The notes under the pieces were generated by a model. That model worked only from the letters and a program-made list of their open reading frames with translations. It had not been told where the DNA came from and did no database searches. This document shows positions 1 through 10,401 of a stretch of DNA of 55,434 nucleotides, piece by piece. The translations under genes and the position numbers were made by a program. Numbering within the stretch: position 1 is the first letter of the stretch; each line of letters begins with the position of its first letter. This stretch comes from a virus, in IMG/VR virus record IMGVR_UViG_3300033153_009453, positions 1 through 55,434 of that record; one strand, given 5' to 3'.

Positions 1-114
1 ATAATTGCCTCTATTTCTCAAGCTGTCTGGTCAGCTGTAGCCCCTGCCTCTATTCAGGTTAACTTAGTTTTCTCTGTGTCTGTATATAACCTATTTGTAC
101 TTCAATCTGTATGA
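1..114. repeat. Terminal 114-bp direct repeat (left copy)
   Basis: Bases 1-114 are identical to 55321-55434. The reading frame of the tail-fibre gene continues through the joined ends, so the two copies are one locus seen twice in a circular or circularly permuted genome. A short physical terminal repeat cannot be excluded from sequence alone. Confidence 0.97.
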
Positions 115-902
115 TTGTCAACATCTAAAATTTCAGCTATTGTATTTCATCAATCTTGTATTAGTTTACCTGTAGTTAAGTTAAATGTAGCAATATTATC
201 GTCCGTAGCACTTCATGGTCAAACAACATCTCAAGCTCAAGCTCAATCATTTCATTTTACCGCTAAAATTCCCCAATATGTTACATTAGTTGGTACATTT
301 CAAGTACTTTCTAATATACAAATATATGAGCTACCATTATAACTAACTCAATCATTAACTGCGTACGTTGTACCTCCATTATAAGCTTGCTCCCATATTA
401 ATCCAATAGGTCATGGGTCTCAGTCATCTCATTTAGTTCATTCTATCACTCATTCTAAATTCCAAATACTTTCCTTGCTATAAACTTTCCAATTAGTTGT
501 ATTTATATATACGTCTCAATCTTGTCATTCTGTAGTTGGTGTAACTGTTCAGAATAATATATTAGCTCAAAGAGCTATATTGTCGTCTATAAAATCAGCT
601 AACACTTGTATATTAGTTACACTATTATCCAATACACCTCAGAAGTTTGTTGTATCAATAGGTATTATTGCCGCACTATGTGTATGGGAATTACTCGCAT
701 AATCTCAAGGTTTCGCTCAGCTATCAGTTAAATTTCAACTACCATCAAGTCAGGCGAAATTACCTGTAGTAGGTGATGAAACTTTATCAGCTTTATCATC
801 TAACAGGTTTTCTGTTTTTGTGCTACTGTAAACTGTAGTAGTAGAAGGTGAAGCATCATTAATGCTAGCACTACCATACGGTTTTGTATATATTCAGCTC
901 AT
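1..902 (-). CDS. Tail fibre, N-terminal part (gene crosses the window ends)
   Basis: Start ATG at 902-900, one base after the stop of the preceding gene. The frame runs through base 1 and continues at 55320 to a TAA at 53639-53637, giving 861 residues in all. Residues 1-60 are a Ser/Thr/Asp-rich virion-anchor-like stretch. Around residues 150-165 there is a short collagen-like Gly-x-y run (GTKGDDGDPGP), with the glycines often written TGA. Near residues 170-210 a Trp/Tyr-rich stretch (WEQAYNGGTTYAVND, then YNGSSYICI) resembles a small carbohydrate-binding module of the chitin-binding type. Such modules and collagen-like spacers are common in phage receptor-binding fibres. The role in host attachment is inferred from composition and from its position after the capsid genes. 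Confidence 0.85.
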
Positions 903-903
903 A

Positions 904-1185
904 TTATTTATTGTTATTTCTTAAATATTCCTCTATTACTCTTTTAGAGAGAGGGTTAATATCAAGTTTTTTAAATTGCATAAGTCAAAATGATTTAAGT
1001 TCCTCTAAAGTTCAAATTCAATTCTCTAATAATACCTTAACTGTAAACTCTCAAACTCATTTTAATTTCAATAAATCAGTTTTAGTAAAACTACTAATCT
1101 TAGATTTAATTTTCTTCTTATTCTTAAAAGCCTCAGCTTCTATAAGCTTAGCTCTGTTTCCTGCAAAAACTTTAGCGTAATTCAT
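904..1185 (-). CDS. Small helix-hairpin-helix protein
   Basis: A 93-residue basic protein. Residues 36-70 carry a clear helix-hairpin-helix (LLKLKGVGEFTVKVLLENGI, then TLEELKSF) like the DNA-binding HhH of repair and replication proteins. The second Gly of GVG, and others nearby, are encoded by TGA, so this motif supports the recoding. The gene lies between the capsid terminator and the tail fibre, with one base before the fibre start, so it is probably co-translated with it. A packaged or DNA-binding accessory role is possible, but no specific function can be assigned. Confidence 0.8.
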
Positions 1186-1208
1186 TTAATTTTCTTATCC
1201 AAATAAAG

Positions 1209-1243
1209 AAAAAAGGTAGAACTGTGAGAAGCTCTACCTTTTT
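1209..1243 (-). terminator. Terminator after the capsid gene
   Basis: Inverted repeat with arms at 1209-1220 (AAAAAAGGTAGA) and 1233-1243 (TCTACCTTTTT) around a 12-base loop, with U-runs on either strand. It lies just downstream of the capsid stop on the minus strand, so it probably limits read-through from capsid into fibre. It also closely resembles the hairpin at 41934-41971. Confidence 0.75.
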
Positions 1244-1256
1244 ATTAATAGGGCAA

Positions 1257-2369
1257 TTAAATCGCACTACCTGTTCATGTAGACCCAACTACCATTTCTG
1301 GAAATAGTACTTGTGCTCCAAAGAACTTTTCTACTGTTACGAAAGCAGCTCTTGTTTGATTGTCTTCAAAGAAGCTAATTGCACTTTCACCAAACTTTAA
1401 TCTTCTTAAAGCTTTTCTTGCCTTAGCATGCTCTTTGTTCATTAAGAACCACATTGTAGCAGAACCAACATCTACTGTACTATCATTAATACTTGGTTGG
1501 TTCATAGTTTCTAATACAACTAGTCTAACCTTGAAACCTGCTCTCATGAACACGTTACCATAGTTATCATTAGTTGCAGCTCAACCTGTAAAGGTGTAAG
1601 GGGCAAACCCATTACCATCTGATAATATATCTAATGCTGTTTTCTCCAATTCAGGAGAAATTATTAAATCATATACTCAGTTGGAAGGTCTACTAATTCT
1701 TGTACCTAAACCATCTTTCATTCAAACTCTCAATCTATCAAGTGCCTCTAATAGAGAAGTAAATGATAATGCTGCGTAATTACCGCTTCAATCATCTACT
1801 ATATTAGAATATGCTTCACCTGTGTCTTGAACTATATGATTAGTTGAAAACAATGCTTTAGCATCATATACAGCACTTCATGGTCATTTAGCAGCCGATA
1901 TGTCAAACCCTAGCGTCAAACATTGAGTGTAATACTCATTCTCTTTCATTCTCATTGCGAAGGCTTGGTCTTCAACTCTATTTAAACTCTGTTGTAAATC
2001 TTTTAATAGGTCATCAGGAATAGCTTGTGCCATTGCTGCTCTTTCAATTCTCTTTCTGGTAAGAGAAGAAGCACCTGTACCTGTATATAGTCTTTCAACT
2101 TCATAAGAAATTTCTTGACCATACTTTTGCCCGATAACTTGGAATGTATCCCATTCACCAACTATCCTAGCTCATTCTTGTCCTAATTTTGTTTTAATTA
2201 TTCAATCTTTATCGTAAACTTCAAATTCTGTAAATCAAAGTTTCCCTGCAACATCTTCTTTAACTCTAGGGTCTAAAACCTTTTCGTCAAACATTTCAAT
2301 AACCACAGGTGATATTAATTTATAACTTTCATCATCTGAAAGTATACCAGCTTTTTGTACTACTGTCAT
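1257..2369 (-). CDS. Major capsid protein
   Basis: A 370-residue protein from ATG at 2369. Size, position directly after scaffold and decoration genes, and the mid-protein pattern (ALFSTNH, then SFTSLLEALDRLRVGMKDG, then SRPSNGVYDLIISPELEKTA) match the HK97-fold major head proteins of tailed phages. In that family a substrate-handling loop precedes a helix and a P-domain with an LIVxPxLE-type strand. The C-terminus (FFGAQVLFPEMVVGSTG) fits the A-domain strand. There is no N-terminal protease-type delta domain, so the separate scaffold gene is consistent. TGA codons lie at several turns (for example VGMKD, TGGAA). It is followed by a hairpin terminator. Confidence 0.85.
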
Positions 2370-2396
2370 CTTTTATTTTTTTTATTATAAATTAAA

Positions 2397-3722
2397 TTAT
2401 TTAGCTACCGTAAAGTCTCCAAGTGTTGAAGTTTTTACTTTGCGTAGATAAAGTTGGTCTGGGCTATCTGCTGAAACATTTACAGTACCTGTTGCTGCTG
2501 ATAATGTTTGAGTGTCTGCTCCTGAACCTGCTGTAGCTGCACATGTTATTGTGAACGATGTACCTGCTGCATCTGATGTAATTGTAACTGTTGTTGTACT
2601 ATCTACTGCTGTAACATTTCAATTTTGTGCTGAAATATTAATTGCTGCTGTAAGTCAAGCTGTTACATTCGCTACTGTTGCTGCTGTAGCTACGAAAGCT
2701 ACATCAGTTGCATTAATTGTAGCTGTAAATGTATCACCTACTTCTACGTTAGCTGGAGTTGCTGTTGATATTTGAGCTACCGCCACTACATTTGCTGTAG
2801 TATTAACTGTAGTTCAAGCTATATCGTCTGATGCGTTATCTACAACTGGACTTGAGAAGGCTGTACCTGCTACTGCTGCTGTAAATATTAAATCAGCTCC
2901 TGAGCTTGTCAATGTTACTCATACTGTTGCATAATCTGCTGCCGAGTTGGTAACAAAATCTGTTGCTGTTTGAGTAAGTGAAGTATTCCAAGTAAGTAAT
3001 TCTACTATACCTGCTGCCGTACAGTCTGCCGTACCTGTTGTACCAGCTGAAAGTGTACAAGTATCAACTTGTGCTACCGCCACTACATTTGCTGTACCTG
3101 TTGCTGCTGTAAGTGTTTGAGTATCATTACCTCATCCATTAACAGCTGTTCCTGATATTGTAAATGCTGTACCTGCTGTATCAGATGTAATTGTAACTTC
3201 TGTAGTATCATCTACTGCTGTTACATTACCACTCTCACCACTTAAATTAATTGCTGATGTTAAACCTGTAACTACATTTGCAACTGTTATTGCTGTAGCA
3301 GTAAAAGGAATATTAACACCATTAATTACAGCTGTAAACACATCTCCTATTTCTACATTAGCTGGAGTAAGTGTTGATATTTGAGCTACTGCCGATGTAG
3401 AACTTGCATTAACATTACCGTCTGAACCTAGGTTGAATTTACTACCTACATCAGATTGTGTTATTGTACCTGATGTAACTTCTATTTCAACTCTAGTTTC
3501 TGGCGTAAATCCTATATAATCTACTTTATCTTTCTTTACTGTTATATTGTCGCTGTCATAGGTTTCTATTTTAGCTGATAGTCAATATATTTTATCTCAA
3601 CTAACTGCTTTATTACCATATCAAGCTTTTATAGCAACTAAATCCTGTGTGTCTATATCTAAGGAATTAGCAGCTATTGGGCTATCCCCAATCCCTCTTT
3701 CTGGGCTTATTATTCTACTCAT
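2397..3722 (-). CDS. Repeat-rich decoration or head-fibre-like protein
   Basis: A 441-residue protein made mainly of Ala, Thr, Val and Gly. After about 105 N-terminal residues there are three related modules of about 100 residues (near residues 109-214, 214-316 and 315-417), each starting VAQ and ending in a VT..TSD.AGT..TI type strand. Modules 1 and 3 are closest (ANVEIGDVFTAVING versus ANVEVGDTFTATINA). Such beta-sandwich (Ig-like) repeats are typical of phage decoration proteins and head fibres. The gene lies between scaffold and capsid, 27 bases before the capsid start. A capsid-decoration role is inferred from context. No family was recognised with certainty. Confidence 0.7.
2470..3395 (-). 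repeat. Three tandem coding repeats of about 310 bp
   Basis: The DNA encoding the three modules of the decoration-like protein is itself repetitive. The blocks around 2470-2780 and 3085-3395 share most of their sequence, while the middle block (about 2770-3085) is more diverged. This is a likely site for copy-number change by recombination. Confidence 0.75.
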
Positions 3723-3746
3723 TTATTCTTGTATTAAATAATAATA

Positions 3747-4421
3747 TTACTTTTTCTCTTTCAATCAAAGACTTTTCCTTAATTGATTTTGAGCTGTTAC
3801 CATGTCTTTCTTGTCAAGCTTTTGTTCACTTGGTTTCACCATAGTCTTTCATTGTAATTGTAAATAAGTTTCAACATCAATATCTAAGCTATTTGATATT
3901 AATTTTGTAGCCTTATTTACTCTTTCTTTAGATGGTAAGCTAGAACTTATACTTTTAAGTTCTTCCTTAATCTTTTCTGTAAAGTTAGGAATACTGGAAA
4001 CTATTTTTGAATTAACTGAAATATACTTATCTATTTCATCATCAATGTCTTTCTTTTCTAGTTTCATTTTTAATAACCTGTATTCTCTTTCCATCTTGTC
4101 AACTCAGTTGTTTTCATCAAACTTCTCAGTTGACTTTCCTTCTAGAACATCAGGTAACATTATCCTAAGTTCGTCAAGGTTATCATATCCCCAAACTTCT
4201 TTAATTATCTTATTTTGGATTTTACTTTCCATATTAAGTAATTCCTTTGGGTCATTTTCAGCAAGTTTCTTACTTATATCGATTAAAGCTTGGTTAGCCT
4301 TTGTTCAGAAAGCTTGTAGATTTACGTACTCTTCCTCAGAGTAAGTCTTTTTATCAGCCTGCTCTTTTGAGTTCTGATTATTCTCTTGAAATTCTGAATT
4401 GTTTTTTTCAGTCTGTTTCAT
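3747..4421 (-). CDS. Scaffolding protein
   Basis: A 224-residue, highly charged, Lys/Glu/Asn/Gln-rich protein with no hydrophobic core pattern. It has predicted coiled-coil stretches (residues about 110-165), an N-terminal disordered Q/N/E segment (EKNNSEFQENNQ) and a basic C-terminal tail (RKSLGLKEKK). This profile and its position after portal and before capsid fit phage scaffolds, which bind capsid through a basic C-terminal helix. It has its own promoter upstream (4440-4467), consistent with the high amounts needed. Assignment is by composition and order, not by a conserved motif. Confidence 0.7.
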
Positions 4422-4439
4422 TATGTTATTGTTATTAAT

Positions 4440-4467
4440 ATAATATTCCTATTTAACTGTTTGTCAA
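4440..4467 (-). promoter_or_regulatory. Late promoter before the scaffold gene
   Basis: On the minus strand the -35 TTGACA (complement of 4462-4467) and -10 TATTAT (complement of 4440-4445) are separated by 16 bp. The -35 lies inside a 19-bp sequence (plus strand 4457-4475) that is repeated exactly at the terminase promoter (9360-9378). Confidence 0.7.
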
Positions 4468-4483
4468 CTGTCTGTATTTAGAG

Positions 4484-4717
4484 CTATTTCATCATTCATT
4501 TTAAATATCAAATCATGTATATAGCTCATTTAACAAATTCAGTTGAAAGATTTTCCGTCAGCATCTTATTTGTTACTTTGTTTTTTATTTTAGTAAGGGC
4601 TTTATTTATTACTTCTCATTCCCTTCCTAAAGATTTTAACTTCTCTTTTTCTTGGGGGTTAAGTTCCGCCTCATCCATAATATTCAAGAACTTTCTAAAC
4701 TCTAAATATTTAATCAT
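4484..4717 (-). CDS. Small protein of unknown function (portal-scaffold interval)
   Basis: A 77-residue basic helical protein (MIKYLEFRKFLNIMDEAELN, Lys-rich middle, ending GAIYMIGYLKGMMK). The start ATG at 4717 is 9 bases after the upstream stop. No family was recognised. Position suggests a minor head component. Confidence 0.7.
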
Positions 4718-4726
4718 TGCATTCTA

Positions 4727-5338
4727 TTATCAAAGTAAATCTTTCAAGTCATCCATTATATCTTCCGCTGTTCTCTCAGCGTTAACCTCTTCAATCTTTT
4801 GTTCAACCTTTTGAGTTGGATTAAAGTCTTTATGGGTTTTCTCTAAAAGTCTAAAAGAGTAGTCAACTTTCTCTTTATTCTTTATTCATTTCATTTCTCA
4901 TTTAATAGCCTTTCATATATTGTCAACACTTACATCCTGTAAGTATTCCATCTTCTGTTTCTTAAGTCTTTCAAATTCTTTTTTAAGTTCAGGATACCTT
5001 GCGAGTAACTGATATAGTGATTGTGGATTTGTCCATCAAGCTTCTCTACAAGCCTCTAATGTATTCATTTTTTGAAATGGTTGTATTCAATCATCTATAT
5101 TCTTTTGAGAGGTAATCTCAGAAGCTCAAAAGGTTGTAAGATTTACAACCTTTGCAATCCTTTTAGCCTGTTCAGTAAGGGGGATTTGAGGTCAGTGTTT
5201 TCTTCAATTCTTTCTTAAAGGAGTTCAATCATCCTTAATCTTTCAAGGTTTATATTGTCAGTATTTATATCAAGGATTTTCAGGGTTGTCCTTTGGTACA
5301 TAATTGTTTCCTTTATCTGGATATTTACATCAAGTCAT
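4727..5338 (-). CDS. Possible small terminase subunit
   Basis: A 203-residue hydrophilic protein. Residues about 90-125 read NTLEACREAGW, then QSLYQLLARYPELKKEFERL, the pattern of the helix-turn-helix seen in small terminase proteins that recognise phage DNA (a short helix with an invariant Ala/Gly turn, then a Tyr/Leu-rich helix). The rest is helical and charged, as in the oligomerisation part of TerS. The N-terminal 60 residues are Gly/Pro/Lys-rich with many TGA-encoded glycines. Against the assignment, it lies after the portal gene rather than before the large terminase. Alternative: a head-completion protein. Confidence 0.5.
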
Positions 5339-5345
5339 ATTTATT

Positions 5346-7115
5346 TTATTCTAAAGGGATAGTATTCTTTTGTGCTCAACTAATAGTTGAAACATTTTGA
5401 GATTGATTTCTTTGTGCTGGTGGAACAAAGCTAGGGTCAGCCTCAGTTCATTGAGTTCAAGCGTTCTGTTGTTTATGGTCTTGTAATATTGATTTAGCTG
5501 TCTTTCAACTATCAGATTGTTCTGAAAGCTTTTCATAGTCAAAGCCAAACTTATCAGTAACTAATTTAGCTAACTGGGTTGCTGGTACTGGTCTACTTCA
5601 ATCAGAATTTTGCATACTTCAAACTACTTGAGCGTATTCTAATGCTTCTTGTAATTCTCTTTCTTTACTGTTTCAAAGCATTGTTTCTACGATTGGCAAC
5701 ACGTGTATTTGTCATCCTAGTAGATGCTTAGTTATCTTAGCACTTCCATATCATCAACTGTCAGAAGTAAATACTCATTCAGCGTCAATACTTCAACCTT
5801 CTATAGGTATTTCTTGACTTCAAATAGAATGGAGGAACTGTATATTTGACATTCTAATTTCTGCAAGTCTTCTATAGAAACCCCAAGCATTGTCTTTAAT
5901 GTTTTTATTAATTCTTTTCTTTGCTGATTTATTTTTACCTGCTGTCTTTGTTGCAGTCTCTCAAGATGATAATATTTGAGACCTATAGTCTACTCATGTT
6001 TGAGCAATTAAGTCTTCATCTACTTTATTTTCAGCTGAAAGTAATTCATTAACCGGAACATTAGGAGAGAATTGTTTAATTCAGTTTATATCATCTGTTT
6101 CATATACTTCTCAAATTCAGAATTGCATTTCATCTTCTTCAAGTTCTGCTGTTCTATCTTTAAGTATAATTCATATAGATGATTTTATTCATCTTATAAG
6201 AAGCGTTCTTAACTCATTCTTATACCTCTCATTCTGCTCTGTGAGTTCAAATTCACCTATTCACCAAATCCTCTCCTGTGCCTTGTTGTCCAAGTAAAGA
6301 GAAAAAGGTAACATCTTATGAGGATAAGGAATTGGTATATTTTTAATTTCAACTCAGTTGGCTTCGATTATATACTCATCTTTCGCCGAGTTCCAATACT
6401 CTATTTCCATTACAGTATTATCAGATTGCATCTCTTCAAATTCATTCCCAGTAGTTCAAGCTATTGGTGCGAAATCTCAGGTCATCTTTTTTACTTTATC
6501 TAGATTTTTTACAAAGTTATCTCATTCTTTTTCTTTGATATAATCTGTTTTATCAAAGTATCTTATAACTGCAACTTCTGTTGAGTTTCTTATATTTGTT
6601 CAGTTTATAAAGAAGTTCTGAAATGGAATACATTCTGAATATATTCAAGAATATATTAGCTTCTCTTCTTCTTTAAAATCTATTCATGTTGGGTTTCAAT
6701 CTTCATCTTCTGTATAAAAAGGAGTTTTTACTGTTTGCCGAATATGCTTAATTCAGTCAAAGAATACTCCTGTTCAGTTAGTAGTAGAGGATTGAATTGT
6801 TTCTGAGATAGCTTCATCAGTATTTGAAAGTAACCGATGGTAATCCCAAACATGCTTGGCAACCTTCCTATTAGCTCTTCATTTATCATCCATTCAAACA
6901 AACAACCATTCAGGTTGAGCTGATAACAAGTCGGCGTCCTTCTGGTACTTGATAGTAGCTCATATCTGAGTTCTAAAATCATTCTTATCAGGGGGAGTAG
7001 CCTCCTTTGCATTAGCCTTATTTCTCCGATTAGTAGCTTGTACCTGAGTTATGTGGTTCTCTTTAAGAGCCATTAGATTAGTTAATCTCTCTGTAACATA
7101 CGAGTATTTTATCAT
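5346..7115 (-). CDS. Portal protein
   Basis: A 589-residue protein, the usual size of podovirus-type portals, placed between the methyltransferase/terminase genes and the scaffold/capsid genes. Visible features are an aromatic N-terminal clip/wing region with Trp-rich stretches, a central LTEQNERYKNELRTLLIRG helix like the long stem helix of portals, and a Gln/Ser-rich disordered C-terminus (residues about 545-589). Many loop glycines are TGA. The portal is the dodecameric DNA-entry ring and docks the terminase. Identity rests on length, order and pattern, so another head-tail connector role is unlikely but possible. Confidence 0.75.
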
Positions 7116-7120
7116 TCTTT

Positions 7121-7816
7121 TTAATTATTTTCTATTCTATTTTTAGCTATATTGAAATATTTATTATTAAGTTCAATTCAAATAAATTCTCTATTTAAAT
7201 TTTTACATGCTACTCAAGTTGTACCGCTTCCCATAAATGGGTCTAGTACTATTCATCATTCTGGGCAACTATTTCTTATTATCTTCTCAGTAAAATCCAA
7301 TGGTTTAATTGTTGGGTGTCCCCATAATTTTTTATCTTTATGATTTATTAATCATAAGTAAACAGTTTTAGCATCCTCATAACTTTGAGGCTTATTGTAA
7401 GCTCATGGTTTTTTGAAATATAAACAGTATTCATTGTCTGTGAGATACTTATTACAATAACTTGGTATTGCATTTCTCTTATTCCATATCAGTATATCAA
7501 ATAGACATTTTTTTTGTAATACGAAATATTCAAAATACATTGGAATTTGTTTTTTATTACACCAGATATATATATTAATCTTGTCTTGTAGTTGTTCTGC
7601 TTTTCTTATGAACTCTTTAAAATTATATCAATTATCAATTCAAGCCTCATTCACTTGCTTTATTGAATTTTTAAACTTCTTAATTGTGTTTATACTTCCT
7701 CATCCCGAGGTAACGCTCACCTCATAAGGTGGGTCTGTTATAATAGTATCAACCTTTACTCATTGTTCTATTAATTTATCCATTTCCTCAAGACAATCTC
7801 AATTTATTAGTTCCAT
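7121..7816 (-). CDS. DNA methyltransferase (adenine-N6 or cytosine-N4)
   Basis: A 231-residue S-adenosylmethionine-dependent DNA methyltransferase. The catalytic DPPY motif is at residues about 28-31 and the SAM-binding motif FMGSGTTG near residues 194-201. In the latter the last Gly is TGA, an independent proof of recoding. The order, catalytic motif first and SAM motif last, is that of beta-class N6-adenine or N4-cytosine enzymes. HPTIKPL just before motif I is also typical of this class. No restriction endonuclease is adjacent, so it is probably an orphan enzyme that protects or marks phage DNA. It starts 12 bases after the terminase stop. Confidence 0.9.
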
Positions 7817-7828
7817 ATATATATTGTA

Positions 7829-9304
7829 TTAATATCTAATTGTTTTCTTAACTCTATTCATTCTTTTATATTTTTTCTTTAATTCTTTAGTTTCACTATG
7901 GGGTTTATATCAGAAGATAAAATAACGCAAAGCGTCTAACGCATCATCATTTAATTTTATTACATCCTCACTTCAATTTCATTTATAGGCATGGACTGAA
8001 AGCTCCTTAACTAAGCTCATACATTTCTCAGAGATGTACAGCATCCCATTTTTAAAGAGCTCATTAACTTTAAATATACCTGCTCTTCTATTTGATAGAT
8101 TATTTTCTCATTTGGAAAACTTATCAGCTGGAATAGTATTAAGTCAATAAACTTCTTTCAATTCCATTCTTGCCCTCTTGTCAGCCGTATCAGCAACTAT
8201 ATATTCTAGGTTGATATGGTACTCTATCTCCTTCCCTCTAACCTCATCCCTAAGTTCGCCCAATCCCATATTCTTTTGATAAATCATATCAAAAACATAT
8301 ATATGTCAATCCATATCAACTGCTATAAATAACATCGCCATTGGATGGGAAACTCAAAAGTCTAAGGCTCAGTAGAACTTAGTTCAGTTTCATAACTTTC
8401 TAGGATGGAAGTATTCAATTAAGTTTTTATTTCTTCTAAATTCATTATAAACAAGTCAACTTGGCGGAATAAACATTCAGAACCTTCTTATTTTCTGCTC
8501 TTCTTCACTCAATCATTCTAACCAAGTATGGTCTGCATACTTATTCTCTAAGCTGTCTACTTCTTTGATATATGTTTTAGACTTTACATTCTCGCTTCAT
8601 TGTCAGTAGAAGTAATCATGGACAGCTGGATTAAACTTTGTTGGTGTAAATGAAAGCAACATCTGGGTACGTCTTCATCTTGTTCATCTAAGAAGTTCTA
8701 TAAAAATATCCTCTCTTTCAGGTAACTCATCTAGATGTATAAAATCAGGATTACTTCACTCAAGTCTAGCTTGTCAGGCATCATATGTTCTGAACATTAT
8801 CTTGTTTCAATTCTTTAATGTGATTTCCTTTAATGTTTGTGTACTTCAATCTCTTTTAACTTTAGCTAGTTCATTTTTAGGGAGCTTAATTATATCTCAT
8901 ATTGTGTTGGTTCAAAGAAAATAAGGTTCTAAGTTTGTCTTAATACTATCAGAAGTTTTAGTTACAACTAAGGTTTGTTTACTTTCTCAAATGTAAGGTA
9001 GATTATACTTTTTACATCACTCTTTTCATAGGGCTAGAAGTATATCAATATCACAACTTACAATTGTTTTACCTGAACCATTCCCTCAAATAAACATTAT
9101 ATATTTATATTTAGGTACGGGTCAATTTCTTGCTCCAACAGCATCTATTACTTTCTGTTGATGTTCCTGCGGAATAAAATCAAGAATAGGGTAATGGAGC
9201 TTTCTTTTTTTAAGCTCTTCAATCAATGCTTGTATTCCAAGTCGTTTTTTAATACTTAAAGTATCTAAGTTAACTTTCTCTAAATCTTTTAAACTAAGTT
9301 TCAT
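7829..9304 (-). CDS. terL: Terminase large subunit
   Basis: A 491-residue DNA-packaging motor. The N-terminal ATPase has Walker A GGNGSGKT at residues 73-80 (G73 is TGA) and a Walker B strand ending HLDELPE near residue 190. The C-terminal nuclease shows acidic motifs: ALDFGVSHPMA (about 313), VADTADKRAR (about 370) and DDALDALRYF (about 455). The enzyme cuts concatemers and pumps DNA into the prohead through the portal. It is the first gene of the leftward late operon, starting at 9304 behind the promoter at 9344-9371. The leader just before the ATG is CACCACCTCCCC and has no Shine-Dalgarno. Confidence 0.93.
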
Positions 9305-9343
9305 AAAGGGGAGGTGGTGTGGAGGGTTACTATTATACAGGTA

Positions 9344-9371
9344 AGTATAGTTCTAAGTTACTGTTTGTCAA
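9344..9371 (-). promoter_or_regulatory. Late promoter before terL
   Basis: On the minus strand TTGACA (complement of 9366-9371), 16 bp, then TATACT (complement of 9344-9349), about 40 bases before the terminase start. The 19-bp plus-strand sequence ACTGTTTGTCAACTGTCTG (9360-9378) covering the -35 is repeated before the scaffold gene at 4457-4475. Confidence 0.8.
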
Positions 9372-9411
9372 CTGTCTGATAAAATAGCCAAAGTTATAAC
9401 TAACATACTTT

Positions 9412-9490
9412 AAATCGTTTCTAAGGCACTCTAAACCTCAAGGGTTATAAGTATACCTAAATAGTACTAGAAGTTGTCTAAGGGGTATTA
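9412..9490. repeat. Copy a of a dispersed TTTCTAAGG element
   Basis: AAATCGTTTCTAAGGCA (9412-9428) is identical to the start of the intergenic element at 37756-37840. Both are followed at similar distance by a TATACCTAAA word. A related inverted copy lies at 51480-51545. It sits 40 bp upstream of the late promoter. Confidence 0.55.
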
Positions 9491-9544
9491 GAATGAGTTC
9501 TAGAGGTATATCTACAGTAGACACCACACCACAGTAAATTAACA

Positions 9545-9820
9545 GCGAAACGAAGTGAAGCCGCAGCAACACTAACTATAGGCGAATAAACTAATTTCCA
9601 AATAAAGAGAAAGAGTAATACCTTTTTCTTCTTTCTTTGGACGATAGGGATAACTTAGTTTACTAAGTTATTACTATCGTATTACTTTATTCTTTTTAGT
9701 TAAGTTTAAAGTGAGTTATTATTTATATATATTATATTATATTATATTATATTATATATATTACTATACGGCGAATTTGGATTAACTCTTAAAGTTACGG
9801 CGAAACGAAGTGAAGCCGCA
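9545..9820. other. Candidate replication origin core
   Basis: Two identical 21-bp direct repeats (GCGAAACGAAGTGAAGCCGC plus one A, at 9545-9565 and 9800-9820) flank an AT-only tract of repeated TATAT units (about 9724-9762) and a strong hairpin at 9642-9679 (arms CGATAG..ATAACTTAG and CTAAGTTAT..CTATCG, loop TTTA). Direct repeats beside an AT-rich unwinding tract are the usual architecture of initiator-dependent origins. No initiator gene is adjacent; the nearest candidate is at 25742. Confidence 0.45.
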
Positions 9821-10367
9821 AAAGTAATACCTTGTAGATATTTATATATTTAACTTTTTTCTTTTACTTGGAAAATTAACTCTAAAGCCCCTTCCCCAAA
9901 AAAAAAGAAACTATAATAAAGTTAGAACTTGATGGGGGATATAGGGGGATATAGTTATATTTTAAATATAGTTATACCTATAAGTTATATAATATTACTA
10001 TTGCCATCCCTTTCGGCGATACCTGGAAGAGAGCCATCCCTTTGGGCGGGGCTTATGAGGTTTATACCTTGCTATAGCCATCGCAATTATTAAGGGGGCT
10101 ATTAAAAGCCATCGTATATACTTAGTATAATTTCTACCCTAGATGAGCAGCCGAATTTCATTTTTTAAATTTTCCTCTGAAAGTGAAGGAAACTAAGACA
10201 ATACGGTACTTACATTCTATGCCCCCTCGGGGGGGGGTGACCAGCCCCATCATCATACGATGACTTGTCAGGTAGTCAAGGTCGCATGGTACTGCCAACA
10301 CTAGCCTATAAAAGCCCTCCTAGACAACAATCTACTCTTTGTCAAGCGTTTGATGATACTGCCAAGC

Positions 10368-10395
10368 TTGACAATCGTATTTTAGGTGGTATAAT
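10368..10395 (+). promoter_or_regulatory. Consensus sigma70-type promoter, rightward
   Basis: TTGACA at 10368-10373 and TATAAT at 10390-10395 with a 16-bp spacer, a perfect match in both boxes. It would start near 10402 and first transcribe about 290 bases lacking any substantial open frame. Confidence 0.8.
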
Positions 10396-10401
10396 GTATA
10401 G

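Noticed and set aside
2512-2775. Open frame on the plus strand inside the decoration gene
   Set aside because: It is the antisense shadow of the Ala/Thr/Val repeats of the minus-strand gene. No leader and no protein-like pattern. The same applies to plus-strand frames at 115, 884, 1360, 4045, 4515 and 54127.
6243-6262. T-arm-like GTGAG-TTCAAAT-TCACC
   Set aside because: It lies within the portal gene with no D or anticodon arm around it.
9645-9656. TAGGGATAAC, part of a homing endonuclease site
   Set aside because: Only 10 bases match, and it is one arm of a palindrome. No homing endonuclease gene is present.
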